A stretch of 16,525 bases of DNA from Halovenus sp. (GCA_003551265.1 PUMG01000279.1:1-16525), one strand, 5' to 3'; positions 1 to 7,781 are shown, counted from the first letter of the stretch. Notes: generated by a model not told the origin, from the letters alone. Numbers and translations: made by a program.

Positions 1-139
1 GGGTGACGATGTCTGCGTCGAGGTCGAGCTGTGCAGCCGCACGGTGCAGTTGACGACGTGCAGTTTCGAGTGCTGATTCTTCTGTCGCGTGTGTCTGCTC
101 CGGCCGCTCGTTTCGGCTGGAACGGAGTTGGTCTGACAT
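1..139 (-). CDS. Glu/Leu/Phe/Val dehydrogenase-type protein, N-terminal 46 codons (partial)
   Basis: The gene runs off the left edge of the window. Its ATG is at 139-137 and the frame stays open to base 1. After a short polar N-terminus come the peptides ESALETARRQLHRAAAQLDL and DADIVT. These look like the N-terminal helix of haloarchaeal glutamate dehydrogenases (members often named gdhA or gdhB), which interconvert glutamate and 2-oxoglutarate in the cytoplasm. The catalytic and nucleotide-binding domains lie outside the window, so the assignment rests on this helix and on the neighbour: a small zinc-ribbon gene ends only 2 nt upstream. I recall the same pairing in other haloarchaea. No separate promoter or Shine-Dalgarno site is visible, so the two genes are probably co-transcribed. 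Another member of the dehydrogenase family is possible. Confidence 0.65.
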   Translation of the reverse strand, partial: MSDQLRSSRNERPEQTHATEESALETARRQLHRAAAQLDLDADIVT

Positions 140-141
140 GG

Positions 142-285
142 CTATTCGAGTGGTGTTCGCCGGTTACGCATTGTGCCGTTACAGTCGGGACACCGGAGTG
201 GATGACGCTCTGCGAGCAGAATCGTTCCGCAGTCGAAACACTCGTACGGACTCTCCTCCTGTGGATCGTAGTGGACATCTCTCAT
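142..285 (-). CDS. Small zinc-ribbon protein (rubrerythrin-like domain, DUF7129-like)
   Basis: This 47-aa protein starts at the ATG at 285-283. It has two CxxC knuckles, C16/C19 in YECFDCG and C32/C35 in RCPDCNG, which form a one-zinc (or iron) ribbon of the rubredoxin/rubrerythrin C-terminal kind. Haloarchaea encode many stand-alone copies, usually annotated as rubrerythrin-like domain-containing protein. The biochemical role is not established; protein-protein contact or metal-based regulation are guesses. An upstream in-frame ATG at 378 would add 31 residues unlike the family and would place the start inside the TATA-like element, so the internal ATG is preferred. The gene ends 2 nt before the dehydrogenase start, suggesting one mRNA and a possible accessory role for that enzyme. 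Confidence 0.75.
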   Translation of the reverse strand: MRDVHYDPQEESPYECFDCGTILLAERHPLRCPDCNGTMRNRRTPLE

Positions 286-399
286 GGATAGTGTGGGCGA
301 CACTCGACGGGCTAGCGTCTGCCCTGTCTGAACACAGAGGGACCGCACTGGAAACAAAGATGGTTTAATAACAAACACCTTCGGAAATTCAGTTGTTTG
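286..399. promoter_or_regulatory. Intergenic region with promoter for the zinc-ribbon/dehydrogenase pair
   Basis: The gap between the Bat-type regulator gene and the zinc-ribbon gene holds no gene. On the minus strand a TTATTAAA element (371-364) is a plausible TATA box. It predicts transcription starting near 340 and a leader of about 55 nt, longer than usual for haloarchaea. A small hairpin (AGTGT/ACACT, 290-304) sits directly upstream of the ATG. The left arm of a large inverted repeat (see 362-409) overlaps the TATA element. Confidence 0.35.
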
Positions 400-409
400 T
401 TATTGAACC
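362..409. repeat. Inverted repeat with 16-bp arms spanning the regulator stop codon
   Basis: The left arm GGTTTAATAACAAACA (362-377) and right arm TGTTTGTTATTGAACC (394-409) are inverted copies with one mismatch, separated by 16 nt. The right arm contains the TAA stop of the Bat-type regulator (402-400). The left arm contains the TATA-like element of the downstream gene pair. It could be a two-half-site operator or a terminator hairpin for the regulator mRNA. The AT-rich arms and their fit over a TATA element favour an operator. Confidence 0.55.
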
Positions 410-3273
410 CTCTCCTCTTCGGCGTGGTGAGCGCCCAGACCGACGTCGTCGAACAGCGTCGAGAAGAGTTTGCGCTGGACTGCTCTCGTGTGCTGGTAGA
501 ACGCGGGTGGAGAGATGTCGAGCACCGCTGCGATATCTTCACCTGTCTGGTCACGCGGTGATTCGAAGTATCCACCGTAGTACGCTGTCTGAACCACCTC
601 GAGTTGTCGTGGGGTCAGGCGCTCTAACACGGTCGAGTAGAACTCGTGAACTGGCGTCCGGGTCCCCGTTCGCTTGGCTCTGAGTTCACTTCCATCGAGA
701 CGTTCTGTCACGTGCTGAATGATGGGTCCAGCGTCGAGACTCTGTGGGACGTCCACAAAGAGAGTGGCCGCCGCTGGGTCCGCGTCGATGCGGTCGAGAA
801 CCGCGCCGTAGTCGGCGAGTGAGGGGGCGAGCGACTGCCACGACAGTTGCAACTGGAGGAGGCTGTTCGTCTCTCCTTCGGTGAGCACCTGAACGTTCTC
901 GATGGCAGTCATCTGCTCTGCCTGTGTACACGTCTTCGCAACAGCATCTGTCTCCACCGTCACGAACATCACGACGACGTCGGTCTGTTTGTGGATACCG
1001 GGCTGAAACGACATCGAACAGCCGACGTGCTGGGCCAGCTGCAGCGGAAGGTAGCTCGTATTCTGCGTTTCAAACTCCAGCTGCGTACTGGTGTTCGTCA
1101 GGAGCGCATTCTTCCTGTCGAGTGCGCTCAGAGCTAATCCGATCGTTTCACCGAGTTCGACGAGAACGTCCTCGGGGCGGCCGTCGAACACGCCGGGTCT
1201 GTCGGCGTACACCGAGAGGACGCCGTAGTGAAAGCCATCGTAGACGAGCGGGATGCTGATGACCGACTGGTATCCCCGTCTCAACGCGTGTGTCTGCCAC
1301 CTTCCCTCTCGAATCGTCTCCGCAACGTTCGAGACGACGGTGACCTCTCCGTTCGCTGCTGTCCGCGCCGACGGCTCACACGTCGCCTCGTCTCGGTGGT
1401 CGTCGTGGCGACGAATCTGGTCGAGATACTCCGTGTCATCACCTGCCCAGCCACGACAGGTGAGTCTGTCCGTTCCGGTCTCTGGCGTTCCAATCCACGC
1501 GAAAGTGAAGTTGCGCTGGCGCGTGAGCACGTTACACACGGACTGAAACACCTCCTCGCGGGTCTCGGCCTGGACCAGCGTGCGGTCTATCTCCCGGATG
1601 AGTTCGTTTATCTCGTTCACCTGTGCAAGCTGCTGGTTCTGTCGCTGGAGCGTTTCGTCCTGTTCGCGGAGCTGGTTCTCGCGGGCAACCCGGTCGAGTG
1701 CGGCCTCCGCAGTCGCTGCGACCAGGTCCGCAATCTCTCGTTTCATCTCGTCGAACGCCCCAGGATGACGTGAACCAGCCACGAACACACCGTGATTACC
1801 GAGTGGAATGAGCGCGCTACTGGGCAACGCTGTCTGCCACGACCCGGGTTGAGCAGACTCGTTTCCGTCGTCGAAAAAGCGGGCTTCGTTCTCGAGGAAG
1901 CACTGCCCAAGAACGTTCGCGTCGTCGGTTCTGACTGACTGCAACGGACCGTATTTCTGCATCCGATTCGTGTAGGCCACCGGTTGCAGGCGGTTCTCGT
2001 CGGTCTGGTACAGATACATCGCGCTCGCATCGACAGCGAGGATGTCGTCAGTATCAGCAACGAGACGGTGTGCGATTTCCTGTTTGGTCTCTGCGTACAG
2101 CAACTGCCGTGTCGTCTGATGAAGCGTTGTCAGGGCGTTCTCGCGCTGTTTCCGTTTCGTGATATCCCGACAGCTGAACAGGAGTGTCCCCCCCTGGATA
2201 TCGACCTCCCGAACGTTCACCAACAGTGTGTGTTCGGTGCCAGCCCTGTCTGTTGCGGTACACTCGATGTTTTTGAGCACGCCAGCATCCGCGAGTTCCG
2301 CACGGTCGAACAGGTCCTCGCCGAGGAGTTCGTCGATCGTCCCGAACTCACGAATCTCCGCGACCGAGTATCCGAAGATGAAGGCGACGTTCGGACAGAT
2401 GTAGGTAAACTCACCGGCTTCGTCGGTGACCAGTACCGTATCGGTCATGTTATTGAGGGTGACCCGGTGCAGTTCCTCTGACGCCCGTAGTTCGCGCTGG
2501 AGCGACACCCGCTCGGTTACGTCAACACCCGTGACCACAATCGCTTGGAGCTTTTGCGTTTCGCTGTGAACCGGGTGAGCAGATAGGTCGACAATCACTG
2601 ACTCAGAGAGTTCTGTTTCCGTCGTTGTCTGTCGCGTCGTCTGCGTGTCACGCGTCGTTTCGACGAACTCCCGGATGTCTTCGCGTGATTTACCCTCGCT
2701 TCCGGTCCAGCAGCGACTCTCCCAGAACGGTTTTCCGACGAGCGATTCGATGCGCTCACCAGTCAGCGACCGGGCGGTCTGGTTGGCACGCTGGACACGT
2801 CCGGCTGAGTCGAGCACCCACGTGGCGTACGCGCTGTTCTGGAAGATGGACTCGAACTGCCAGGCTCGTTCCCGGTGTGTGGCGCTCCGCTGGGCTGTTC
2901 GCACCGCCCGGTGTATCCTGTCGACGACTGACTCTACTTCTTCTCCTCGAACGGGAACGTAATCTGTGGCTCCGGCAGCGAGCGCACTGTTTGCGACCTC
3001 CTCACTGCCGTCTGCGGTACACAGGAGCAGCGGTGTCGACTGGTCTTCCTGTCGAATCCGGTCGATGACGTCGATGCCGTCGTATCCGTCGAGTGCGTAC
3101 GCTGTCACGAGGCAGGTGGGCGAGCCCGTCCGAAGGGCGTCGACCGCTTCTGGCCCGGTCCGTACCTGCTGGACTGTCACGTCGAGGGTCGCTTCGAGTC
3201 TGGAGGCGAGTGGACTGGTCCACACTGTCGTCCCAGCTACCAGCACGGTCGTCGGGTTCTCGAGGCCGACCAT
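400..3273 (-). CDS. Bat-type multi-sensor regulator (pseudo-REC, PAS, PAS, GAF, GAF, BAT, HTH_10)
   Basis: This is a cytoplasmic one-protein sensor and transcription regulator of the bacterio-opsin-activator family, 957 aa from the ATG at 3273-3271; an in-frame GTG lies 12 nt upstream. Approximate domain order: receiver-like fold (6-126), PAS (136-258), PAS (263-378, with ICPNVAFIFGYSVAEI and CRDITKRK), GAF (386-531), a Gln-rich coiled coil (530-556), GAF (556-721), the BAT partner domain (726-876) and a C-terminal HTH_10 (about 881-936, beginning ERLTPRQLEVVQTAYYGGYF). The receiver lacks its phosphoacceptor: the usual SDYRLPGMDG-type stretch reads TAYALDGYDG, with Ala at the Asp position, and the conserved Lys and N-terminal acidic pair are also missing. 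Input is therefore probably through PAS/GAF ligand, redox or light sensing. Its location next to the zinc-ribbon/dehydrogenase pair suggests these as possible targets; this is inference. Confidence 0.88.
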   Translation of the reverse strand: MVGLENPTTVLVAGTTVWTSPLASRLEATLDVTVQQVRTGPEAVDALRTGSPTCLVTAYALDGYDGIDVIDRIRQEDQSTPLLLCTADGSEEVANSALAAGATDYVPVRGEEVESVVDRIHRAVRTAQRSATHRERAWQFESIFQNSAYATWVLDSAGRVQRANQTARSLTGERIESLVGKPFWESRCWTGSEGKSREDIREFVETTRDTQTTRQTTTETELSESVIVDLSAHPVHSETQKLQAIVVTGVDVTERVSLQRELRASEELHRVTLNNMTDTVLVTDEAGEFTYICPNVAFIFGYSVAEIREFGTIDELLGEDLFDRAELADAGVLKNIECTATDRAGTEHTLLVNVREVDIQGGTLLFSCRDITKRKQRENALTTLHQTTRQLLYAETKQEIAHRLVADTDDILAVDASAMYLYQTDENRLQPVAYTNRMQKYGPLQSVRTDDANVLGQCFLENEARFFDDGNESAQPGSWQTALPSSALIPLGNHGVFVAGSRHPGAFDEMKREIADLVAATAEAALDRVARENQLREQDETLQRQNQQLAQVNEINELIREIDRTLVQAETREEVFQSVCNVLTRQRNFTFAWIGTPETGTDRLTCRGWAGDDTEYLDQIRRHDDHRDEATCEPSARTAANGEVTVVSNVAETIREGRWQTHALRRGYQSVISIPLVYDGFHYGVLSVYADRPGVFDGRPEDVLVELGETIGLALSALDRKNALLTNTSTQLEFETQNTSYLPLQLAQHVGCSMSFQPGIHKQTDVVVMFVTVETDAVAKTCTQAEQMTAIENVQVLTEGETNSLLQLQLSWQSLAPSLADYGAVLDRIDADPAAATLFVDVPQSLDAGPIIQHVTERLDGSELRAKRTGTRTPVHEFYSTVLERLTPRQLEVVQTAYYGGYFESPRDQTGEDIAAVLDISPPAFYQHTRAVQRKLFSTLFDDVGLGAHHAEEERVQ

Positions 3274-3312
3274 ACTATCACCCACAACACGTCGCAGTGT
3301 TAAGCTGATTGG

Positions 3313-3804
3313 TCACCGGAGTGCAGATGCGATGAGTACCGCTGCGAGGAGCAACAGCACCAGTGCGGTGAGAGAGTCACCGCCCGCTGCGAGCGCGTAG
3401 CCTCCGTATGCAAACGCAACAGCGCCGACTCCAACGAGCGTCGTTGCACTCAGGCGAACGAGTTCCAGTCGCGTGGTTGGTGCGTTTCTCCCCACCTGCT
3501 CACCGAGACTCCGCGCAGTCGTGGCGCTGTCGTACGCCAGCACCGCGCCGACGGTGGCGACCAGCAGGACGAGTGCAGGGACCCCTTCGATACCTGCGAG
3601 GAGAACGCCGACGAACAGAGCGCTCGCCCCGAGTGTAATGGCTGATTGCTTCCCAGCGAGGAGACCGATGACGAGAGAGATGAGACCGAGGAATCCGACG
3701 CCGAGGGCTGCCCACGAGTACACGCCGATGACGCTCACGGAGAACGCAGCAGCGACTCCTCCAACGAGGCTGCTCACTCTCGTGGGACCACGATCGACGC
3801 TCAT
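3313..3804 (-). CDS. DUF7519-like integral membrane protein
   Basis: This 163-aa protein is almost entirely hydrophobic, with about five or six predicted membrane helices (roughly 13-29, 31-50, 54-71, 75-92, 118-135, 143-161). Between the fourth and fifth is a polar loop, AYDSATTARSLGEQVGRNA, that resembles the haloarchaeal DUF7519 family. The start is the ATG at 3804-3802, whose A is also the last base of the preceding gene's TGA stop (TGATG). Translation is therefore probably coupled to the DUF58 gene. An open frame extends further upstream but only inside the DUF58 gene. The molecular function is unknown. Genes of this type end MoxR/DUF58/DUF4129 clusters, thought to act in folding or assembling membrane or surface proteins. 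Confidence 0.7.
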   Translation of the reverse strand: MSVDRGPTRVSSLVGGVAAAFSVSVIGVYSWAALGVGFLGLISLVIGLLAGKQSAITLGASALFVGVLLAGIEGVPALVLLVATVGAVLAYDSATTARSLGEQVGRNAPTTRLELVRLSATTLVGVGAVAFAYGGYALAAGGDSLTALVLLLLAAVLIASALR

Positions 3805-5771
3805 CACGGGCTCACCCCGGTGCTCGAAAACCGAGCGACTGCTCCCGGCAGCGACTCGTCCCATCCCCAGTCGATGACCGGGATGCCGTCCCTCCGGATG
3901 TCGGTGACGTGGACTCGTCGCCCGATTCTGGCGAGTCGCTGTGAGGGTGTGTTCGCTGCAGTCGGGTCCGGGCTGACGACCGTGACCGGATACCCCGCCG
4001 CCTCGAACTGTCGGATGGTTCGAACGACCGATGGTCGACACAGCGGAGAGAACACGAGAAGTTGAGTCTCCGGGGAGAGACGGCTCCGGAGTATCCGTTT
4101 CGCGCGGACGGGACTCTCGTCTGGTTCGTACGGAGTCGACTGTAGAACCGGGTGTCTGGCCAGTAGCTCACGTGTTTTCTCTCGGTGGGTTGCTCCTGTA
4201 CCCGGCGGAAGCCAGCAGGCTGCACTCTGAAGCGTCGCGACGCCGACGGAGTGTCCCGCGCTCTGGAGCGTGGCGTAGAGCTGGCCCGCCGCATCGACTG
4301 ACCGGTCGAGAGTGTGTTCGGTGTTCGGTTCGGGTGCAACGAACGTCCCGGCATCGATGACGAGAACCACCCGTAGCAGCCGTTCCTCGCGAAAGAGCAG
4401 CGTCGAGAACTCGCCGGTTCTCGCCTGCCGGTTCCAGTCGATTCGGCTCATCGAGTCGCCCGGCTGGTACAGCCGGGTTGCGTAGAACTCCGCTCCGTCC
4501 CCCGCAGAAGCTGTCTCTTCGACGCCCGCATACTGCGTGGTAGTCTGGCGAAGTGCCAGCGACACGGGCAACGGGTCGAGACGTGGTACACACGTGAGCG
4601 CCGACGGGGATGGCGTGGCAATCGACCACTCGTCTTCGACCGTTCCCGGGAGGGTGCGAACGAGAGCGAGCAGCGGTGTGAACTCGTGAACACCCCGTCG
4701 AGCCTGCACCGTGTAGGAGAACTCGGCCCGCTCTCCCGGCCGCAACGCCGTGCCCAGTCGCGGTGATCCATTGGTGACTGACAGCGGTCCCGGTACGCCG
4801 TCGACGAGACGAATGTCGGGGAGCACTCGCCCACTCTCGTTTGTCACCGTGACGGTCACCTCGACGGAATCGCCTGGGTCGGGACGCTCGTCACTGACCG
4901 CTCGCTCGACCGAGAGTGGCCGCTCCGACGGCGGGTTCGCCCGGGTATACGCTGCGTAGACGATGCCGACGACACCGACGAGCAACACGCCGGGCTGTTC
5001 GACGAGTACGCCGACACCGACAGCAAGCAACGCCACCACACTGATACCGTCCCAGCGACCCGTCTGGCGACGAGCGTGAAGGCCTTCTCCACCACGCTCC
5101 TCACGCTCGTACTCGTCTGGGTTTCTGTGTTCGTCTCGATTCTCTGCTGTATCATTGTCTCGATTCTCTGCTGTGTCTGTTTCCAGTTCCTCACGCGAAC
5201 GCTCACCACTGTGCTGGTGGCCATTCTCAGCAACGGCTGCGATGGCATCGACACATCGAGAGACGACCTGGTCTGTCGGCGAGTTTCGACGCAACAACGC
5301 CCGAAACGAGGTGGGTGTATACGTCCGAACATCGCCATCGCCAGCGAGGAACCTGCCTACCAGCGGGTCATCAGTCCACGTCCCGTTTTCGACGTGCTCC
5401 CGGGCGGTTTTCTCGGTGCAGTCCGTGTACCGGGTGAGAACCGAAACAGCGGCATCGGCGAGTCCGTCGCGGACGCCGAACCGATAGTGCGTATGGGGTT
5501 TCACACGGAAGTAGCCGAACGCATCGTCGAGCGTCTCCCCTGGTGGCGAGACAGATTGCCTGCGCTCGGGAGTCCCCGTCTGTGCCTGTTGTGTGTCGCG
5601 TTGGGAGCGAGCGTACGCAACCCGCACCACCTGTAGCAGAGCCAGCACACCGACCAGTGTTACGGCTGCCTGGTTGATGTCGGCCGTAATCGCCTCGGGT
5701 GCGACCAGCGCAAGGATGCCGAGTGTCACTGCTGCGATGCCGGAGACGAGAAGCACCCGGTGCCAGTTCAT
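3804..5771 (-). CDS. DUF7269-DUF58 fusion protein
   Basis: This 655-aa protein joins two parts that I know as separate neighbouring genes in haloarchaea. Residues 1-185 look like DUF7269: two N-terminal membrane helices (about 5-25 and 36-53) and the motif NGTWTDDPLVGRFL (129-142). Residues 186-235 are a charged linker with an internal repeat. From about 240 comes DUF58: two helices (242-258, 261-275), a beta-rich segment with VTVTVTNESGRVLPDI, the signature YQPGDSMSRIDWNRQAR (435-451), and a vWA-like strand VVLVIDAG (468-475). DUF58 proteins usually work with a MoxR AAA+ ATPase in a membrane-linked chaperone-like system. No ATG begins near the DUF58 part, so a single chain is likely. The start overlaps the DUF4129 stop by 4 nt (ATGA). 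Confidence 0.85.
   Translation of the reverse strand: MNWHRVLLVSGIAAVTLGILALVAPEAITADINQAAVTLVGVLALLQVVRVAYARSQRDTQQAQTGTPERRQSVSPPGETLDDAFGYFRVKPHTHYRFGVRDGLADAAVSVLTRYTDCTEKTAREHVENGTWTDDPLVGRFLAGDGDVRTYTPTSFRALLRRNSPTDQVVSRCVDAIAAVAENGHQHSGERSREELETDTAENRDNDTAENRDEHRNPDEYEREERGGEGLHARRQTGRWDGISVVALLAVGVGVLVEQPGVLLVGVVGIVYAAYTRANPPSERPLSVERAVSDERPDPGDSVEVTVTVTNESGRVLPDIRLVDGVPGPLSVTNGSPRLGTALRPGERAEFSYTVQARRGVHEFTPLLALVRTLPGTVEDEWSIATPSPSALTCVPRLDPLPVSLALRQTTTQYAGVEETASAGDGAEFYATRLYQPGDSMSRIDWNRQARTGEFSTLLFREERLLRVVLVIDAGTFVAPEPNTEHTLDRSVDAAGQLYATLQSAGHSVGVATLQSAACWLPPGTGATHREKTRELLARHPVLQSTPYEPDESPVRAKRILRSRLSPETQLLVFSPLCRPSVVRTIRQFEAAGYPVTVVSPDPTAANTPSQRLARIGRRVHVTDIRRDGIPVIDWGWDESLPGAVARFSSTGVSP
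5133..5174. repeat. Tandem repeat in the linker of the DUF58 fusion gene
   Basis: The 18-nt unit GTCTCGATTCTCTGCTGT (plus-strand reading) occurs at 5133-5150 and exactly at 5157-5174, a 24-nt period. Because 24 is a multiple of three, the repeat stays in frame. On the minus strand it encodes DTAENRD twice (residues about 199-213). This looks like slippage or unequal duplication in a poorly constrained linker. Confidence 0.85.
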
Positions 5772-6727
5772 TGTTCGTCCCTCGCGGTGGACGTACGGTC
5801 TCGCCGTATCGACTGGCCATCCACACCGTCTCGCCGTGTCGAACCGCCCTCGGCGTAGGTCGACTCCAGTCGGCGGAACAGCGAGACAGCACGTTGTTCG
5901 TCACGCTCGGAGGGGTCTGCAGTCCCGTATCGGACACGCTCGAAAAGGACCGTGAGTTCGCGGACATCGTGAGGGTCCATCCCGGCGTCGGTAGCGAGAG
6001 TCGCGAACTCTCCAGGTGTTTTCGTCTCCGGCCGAGACAGGTCGAACAGGGCAGTCATTTCGACCCACGCACGATAGATTTCGTTTTCGAAGCTCCCGTC
6101 GTCGTCGAGACGGTCGGCGATGCTCCCGGCAACCTCTCCGAGTGTTTCGGTATCTTCCGTGGTGTCGGGTGACCGGACTGCAGTCTCGTCACTGTCGCGT
6201 CTGTGCCGTCTCACAACCACGAACGCACCCACGAGAAGTGCCCCGAAAAGCACGAACAACAGTACAGACGGGACGACAGGGTCGGTCGTGGTGAGTTCGC
6301 CGTTGCCGTTTCCGCCCCCGAGACCACTCTCGTTACCGAACTCGACTGGTATCGCGATATCTCGAGGTTCACGGACAAACTGGAGCGTGCGCGACAGCAA
6401 GATGACGAGGCCAGCGAGGACTGCAATGCCGAGAGCGAGGCGCACCACTGCTCGAAAGTCGCGGTACAGATACCACACCAGCGCGAGTATCGCCACGAGT
6501 GCGAGCACCGCCAACACCTCGGTGAGAAACGGAACAGAACCAACGAGGGTTCCTGCCGGTGCCTCTTCCGAGGGTGGTGAGATGAAACTCCCGTCCCCGT
6601 CTCCGTCACCGCCCGGTCCCGCTTCACCTGCTGGCCGTGTCGCTGTGGGCAAGGTTGCCGCAGCCAGCACTACCGCGAGGCTTCCCAGGAGAGCAACTAG
6701 AGTGTACTGGAGGGTCGTTCGATCCAC
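5768..6727 (-). CDS. DUF4129 domain membrane protein
   Basis: This 319-aa protein has four predicted membrane helices (about 7-25, 66-88, 93-112, 152-172). The first two are separated by an extracytoplasmic Gly/Asp-rich loop, and a second Gly-rich loop (131-150) precedes the last helix. The cytoplasmic C-terminal domain (about 214-290, IYRAWVEMTALFDL then TPGEFATLATDAGM and LTVLFERVRYG) is the DUF4129 signature. DUF4129 proteins accompany DUF58 and MoxR genes and sometimes transglutaminase-like genes; their molecular role is unresolved. The start is a GTG at 6727-6725, supported by a TATA element centred about 27 nt upstream, which fits a leaderless mRNA. It is the first gene of the three-gene operon, and its stop overlaps the next start by 4 nt. 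Confidence 0.82.
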   Translation of the reverse strand: MDRTTLQYTLVALLGSLAVVLAAATLPTATRPAGEAGPGGDGDGDGSFISPPSEEAPAGTLVGSVPFLTEVLAVLALVAILALVWYLYRDFRAVVRLALGIAVLAGLVILLSRTLQFVREPRDIAIPVEFGNESGLGGGNGNGELTTTDPVVPSVLLFVLFGALLVGAFVVVRRHRRDSDETAVRSPDTTEDTETLGEVAGSIADRLDDDGSFENEIYRAWVEMTALFDLSRPETKTPGEFATLATDAGMDPHDVRELTVLFERVRYGTADPSERDEQRAVSLFRRLESTYAEGGSTRRDGVDGQSIRRDRTSTARDEQ

Positions 6728-6750
6728 GGGAGGGTATCGGACACTGAGCG

Positions 6751-6756
6751 GTATAG
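6751..6756 (-). promoter_or_regulatory. TATA element of the DUF4129-DUF58-DUF7519 operon
   Basis: CTATAC on the minus strand is centred about 27 nt before the GTG start at 6727, the distance expected for a leaderless haloarchaeal transcript. It lies in the 83-bp gap after the phosphoesterase gene, so the operon need not depend on read-through from upstream. Confidence 0.5.
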
Positions 6757-6810
6757 AGGTTCTGGCTGGTCTCAGACCGATTGGTGGACGTCTGTCCGGA
6801 TTCTCGTCCG

Positions 6811-7719
6811 TCAGAACGAGAAGCTGTATTCGCCGACGTGGCCCTCTGGAGACCGACCAACCGCAGCGATTTTCTCTGGCGTCTCGACGATGAGCGCCTC
6901 ACCACCTTCCTTGCGCCGGTTCTTGCGGAGGACGTTCTGACAGATGACGCTGCCGCGCCGAATGGGGGCATCCTGTCGAGTGTGTCCAACCACCTGCGGC
7001 GGGGCATCTTCGGGCATGTACTCGAAATCGAGCCACGTGAGCCCCGCGTCCGGTCCACGACTGGTTTCACTGCCATAATCGAACACTCGGGGATACTGGT
7101 CGACTACCTCCCGCTGTCTGTCGAAGGGGTCGGGCGAACCCAGCTCGTCGAGTAACTGCTGAGCGCCAGCAGCGAGCTGTTCGTTCACCGTCTCCACGTC
7201 GAACGACTCCGGCTGTCCGGCGTGGACGTACGTGGTGTTGTACCCGTCGTACGCAGCGACGACGTGGCCGTCGAGAACCTGCTCGATGAACGCCCGGCGT
7301 TCGTCCTCGCTCCGGGTTCCGGAGTACCAGTCGCTCCAGTTGTAGAGAGCAGGTGTGAGCACACCCATCTCGTGGTTTCCAACGGTAACGCGAACGTGGC
7401 CGTGTGGGGCCTCGTCGATGAGGCGTGCGACCATCTTGACGACGCGTTCGCTCTGTGGCCCACGGTCGACGAGGTCGCCGTTGAACACCAGAACGTACTC
7501 CTCGCCACCAGCCCAGTGGAGGCGTCGGGCCGCGTCTGTCTCGACGATTGGGTCGTAGTGAGGATGCTCACCGAGCATCAAAAGCGTGTTCTGTGCCTCG
7601 CCGAGAAAGCCGTGAATATCACTGATACTTACGATTGTTGGCTCGCTGTCGCGTGTGAGTGCGCTCACACTATCGCGCTCGGGAGGTGGAACTGGGTCTG
7701 CGTCGTGAGAGTCTAACAC
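6811..7719 (-). CDS. Calcineurin-like metallophosphoesterase
   Basis: This 302-aa protein carries the full set of dinuclear metallophosphoesterase motifs: SDIHG (33-37), GDLVDRG (81-87), GNHE (114-117), VHAG (165-168) and GHT (245-247). It is closest in style to the Ser/Thr protein phosphatase (PPP) and diadenosine tetraphosphatase-like group, because GDLVDRG and GNHE are spaced as in those enzymes. The substrate, a phosphoprotein or a nucleotide phosphate, cannot be decided from sequence. There is no signal peptide or membrane segment, so it is cytoplasmic. The start taken is GTG at 7719-7717; no ATG lies between it and the catalytic motifs. It is followed by the separately promoted DUF4129 operon and preceded by purM 62 nt away on the same strand, with TATA-like elements in that gap. 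Confidence 0.85.
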   Translation of the reverse strand: MLDSHDADPVPPPERDSVSALTRDSEPTIVSISDIHGFLGEAQNTLLMLGEHPHYDPIVETDAARRLHWAGGEEYVLVFNGDLVDRGPQSERVVKMVARLIDEAPHGHVRVTVGNHEMGVLTPALYNWSDWYSGTRSEDERRAFIEQVLDGHVVAAYDGYNTTYVHAGQPESFDVETVNEQLAAGAQQLLDELGSPDPFDRQREVVDQYPRVFDYGSETSRGPDAGLTWLDFEYMPEDAPPQVVGHTRQDAPIRRGSVICQNVLRKNRRKEGGEALIVETPEKIAAVGRSPEGHVGEYSFSF

Positions 7720-7781
7720 TGTTGAACACCTGAAGTACTATACATTCCGAATGCGCGGGTATAATAACTATCCGCTTCCTG
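7720..7781 (-). promoter_or_regulatory. Probable promoter region of the phosphoesterase gene
   Basis: The 62-bp gap after purM contains two TATA-like elements on the minus strand: TTATTATAC near 7766-7758 and TATAGT at 7743-7738. The first predicts a start site about 16 nt before the GTG. The second is slightly too close for a leaderless start at 7719. Either is plausible, so the phosphoesterase probably has its own promoter. Confidence 0.35.

Noticed and set aside
1228..1773. 181-codon plus-strand open frame inside the Bat-type regulator gene
   Set aside because: It is antisense to the GAF domains; its composition is not haloarchaeal and it has no promoter.
3805..4041. N-terminal extension of the DUF7519-like frame
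   Set aside because: The extension lies wholly inside the DUF58 gene and reads as Arg/His-rich nonsense; the coupled ATG at 3804 fits the family.
6120..6893. 257-codon plus-strand open frame opposite the DUF4129 gene
   Set aside because: It has a low-complexity Ser/Pro/Arg sequence antisense to a gene with clear membrane helices and a promoter.
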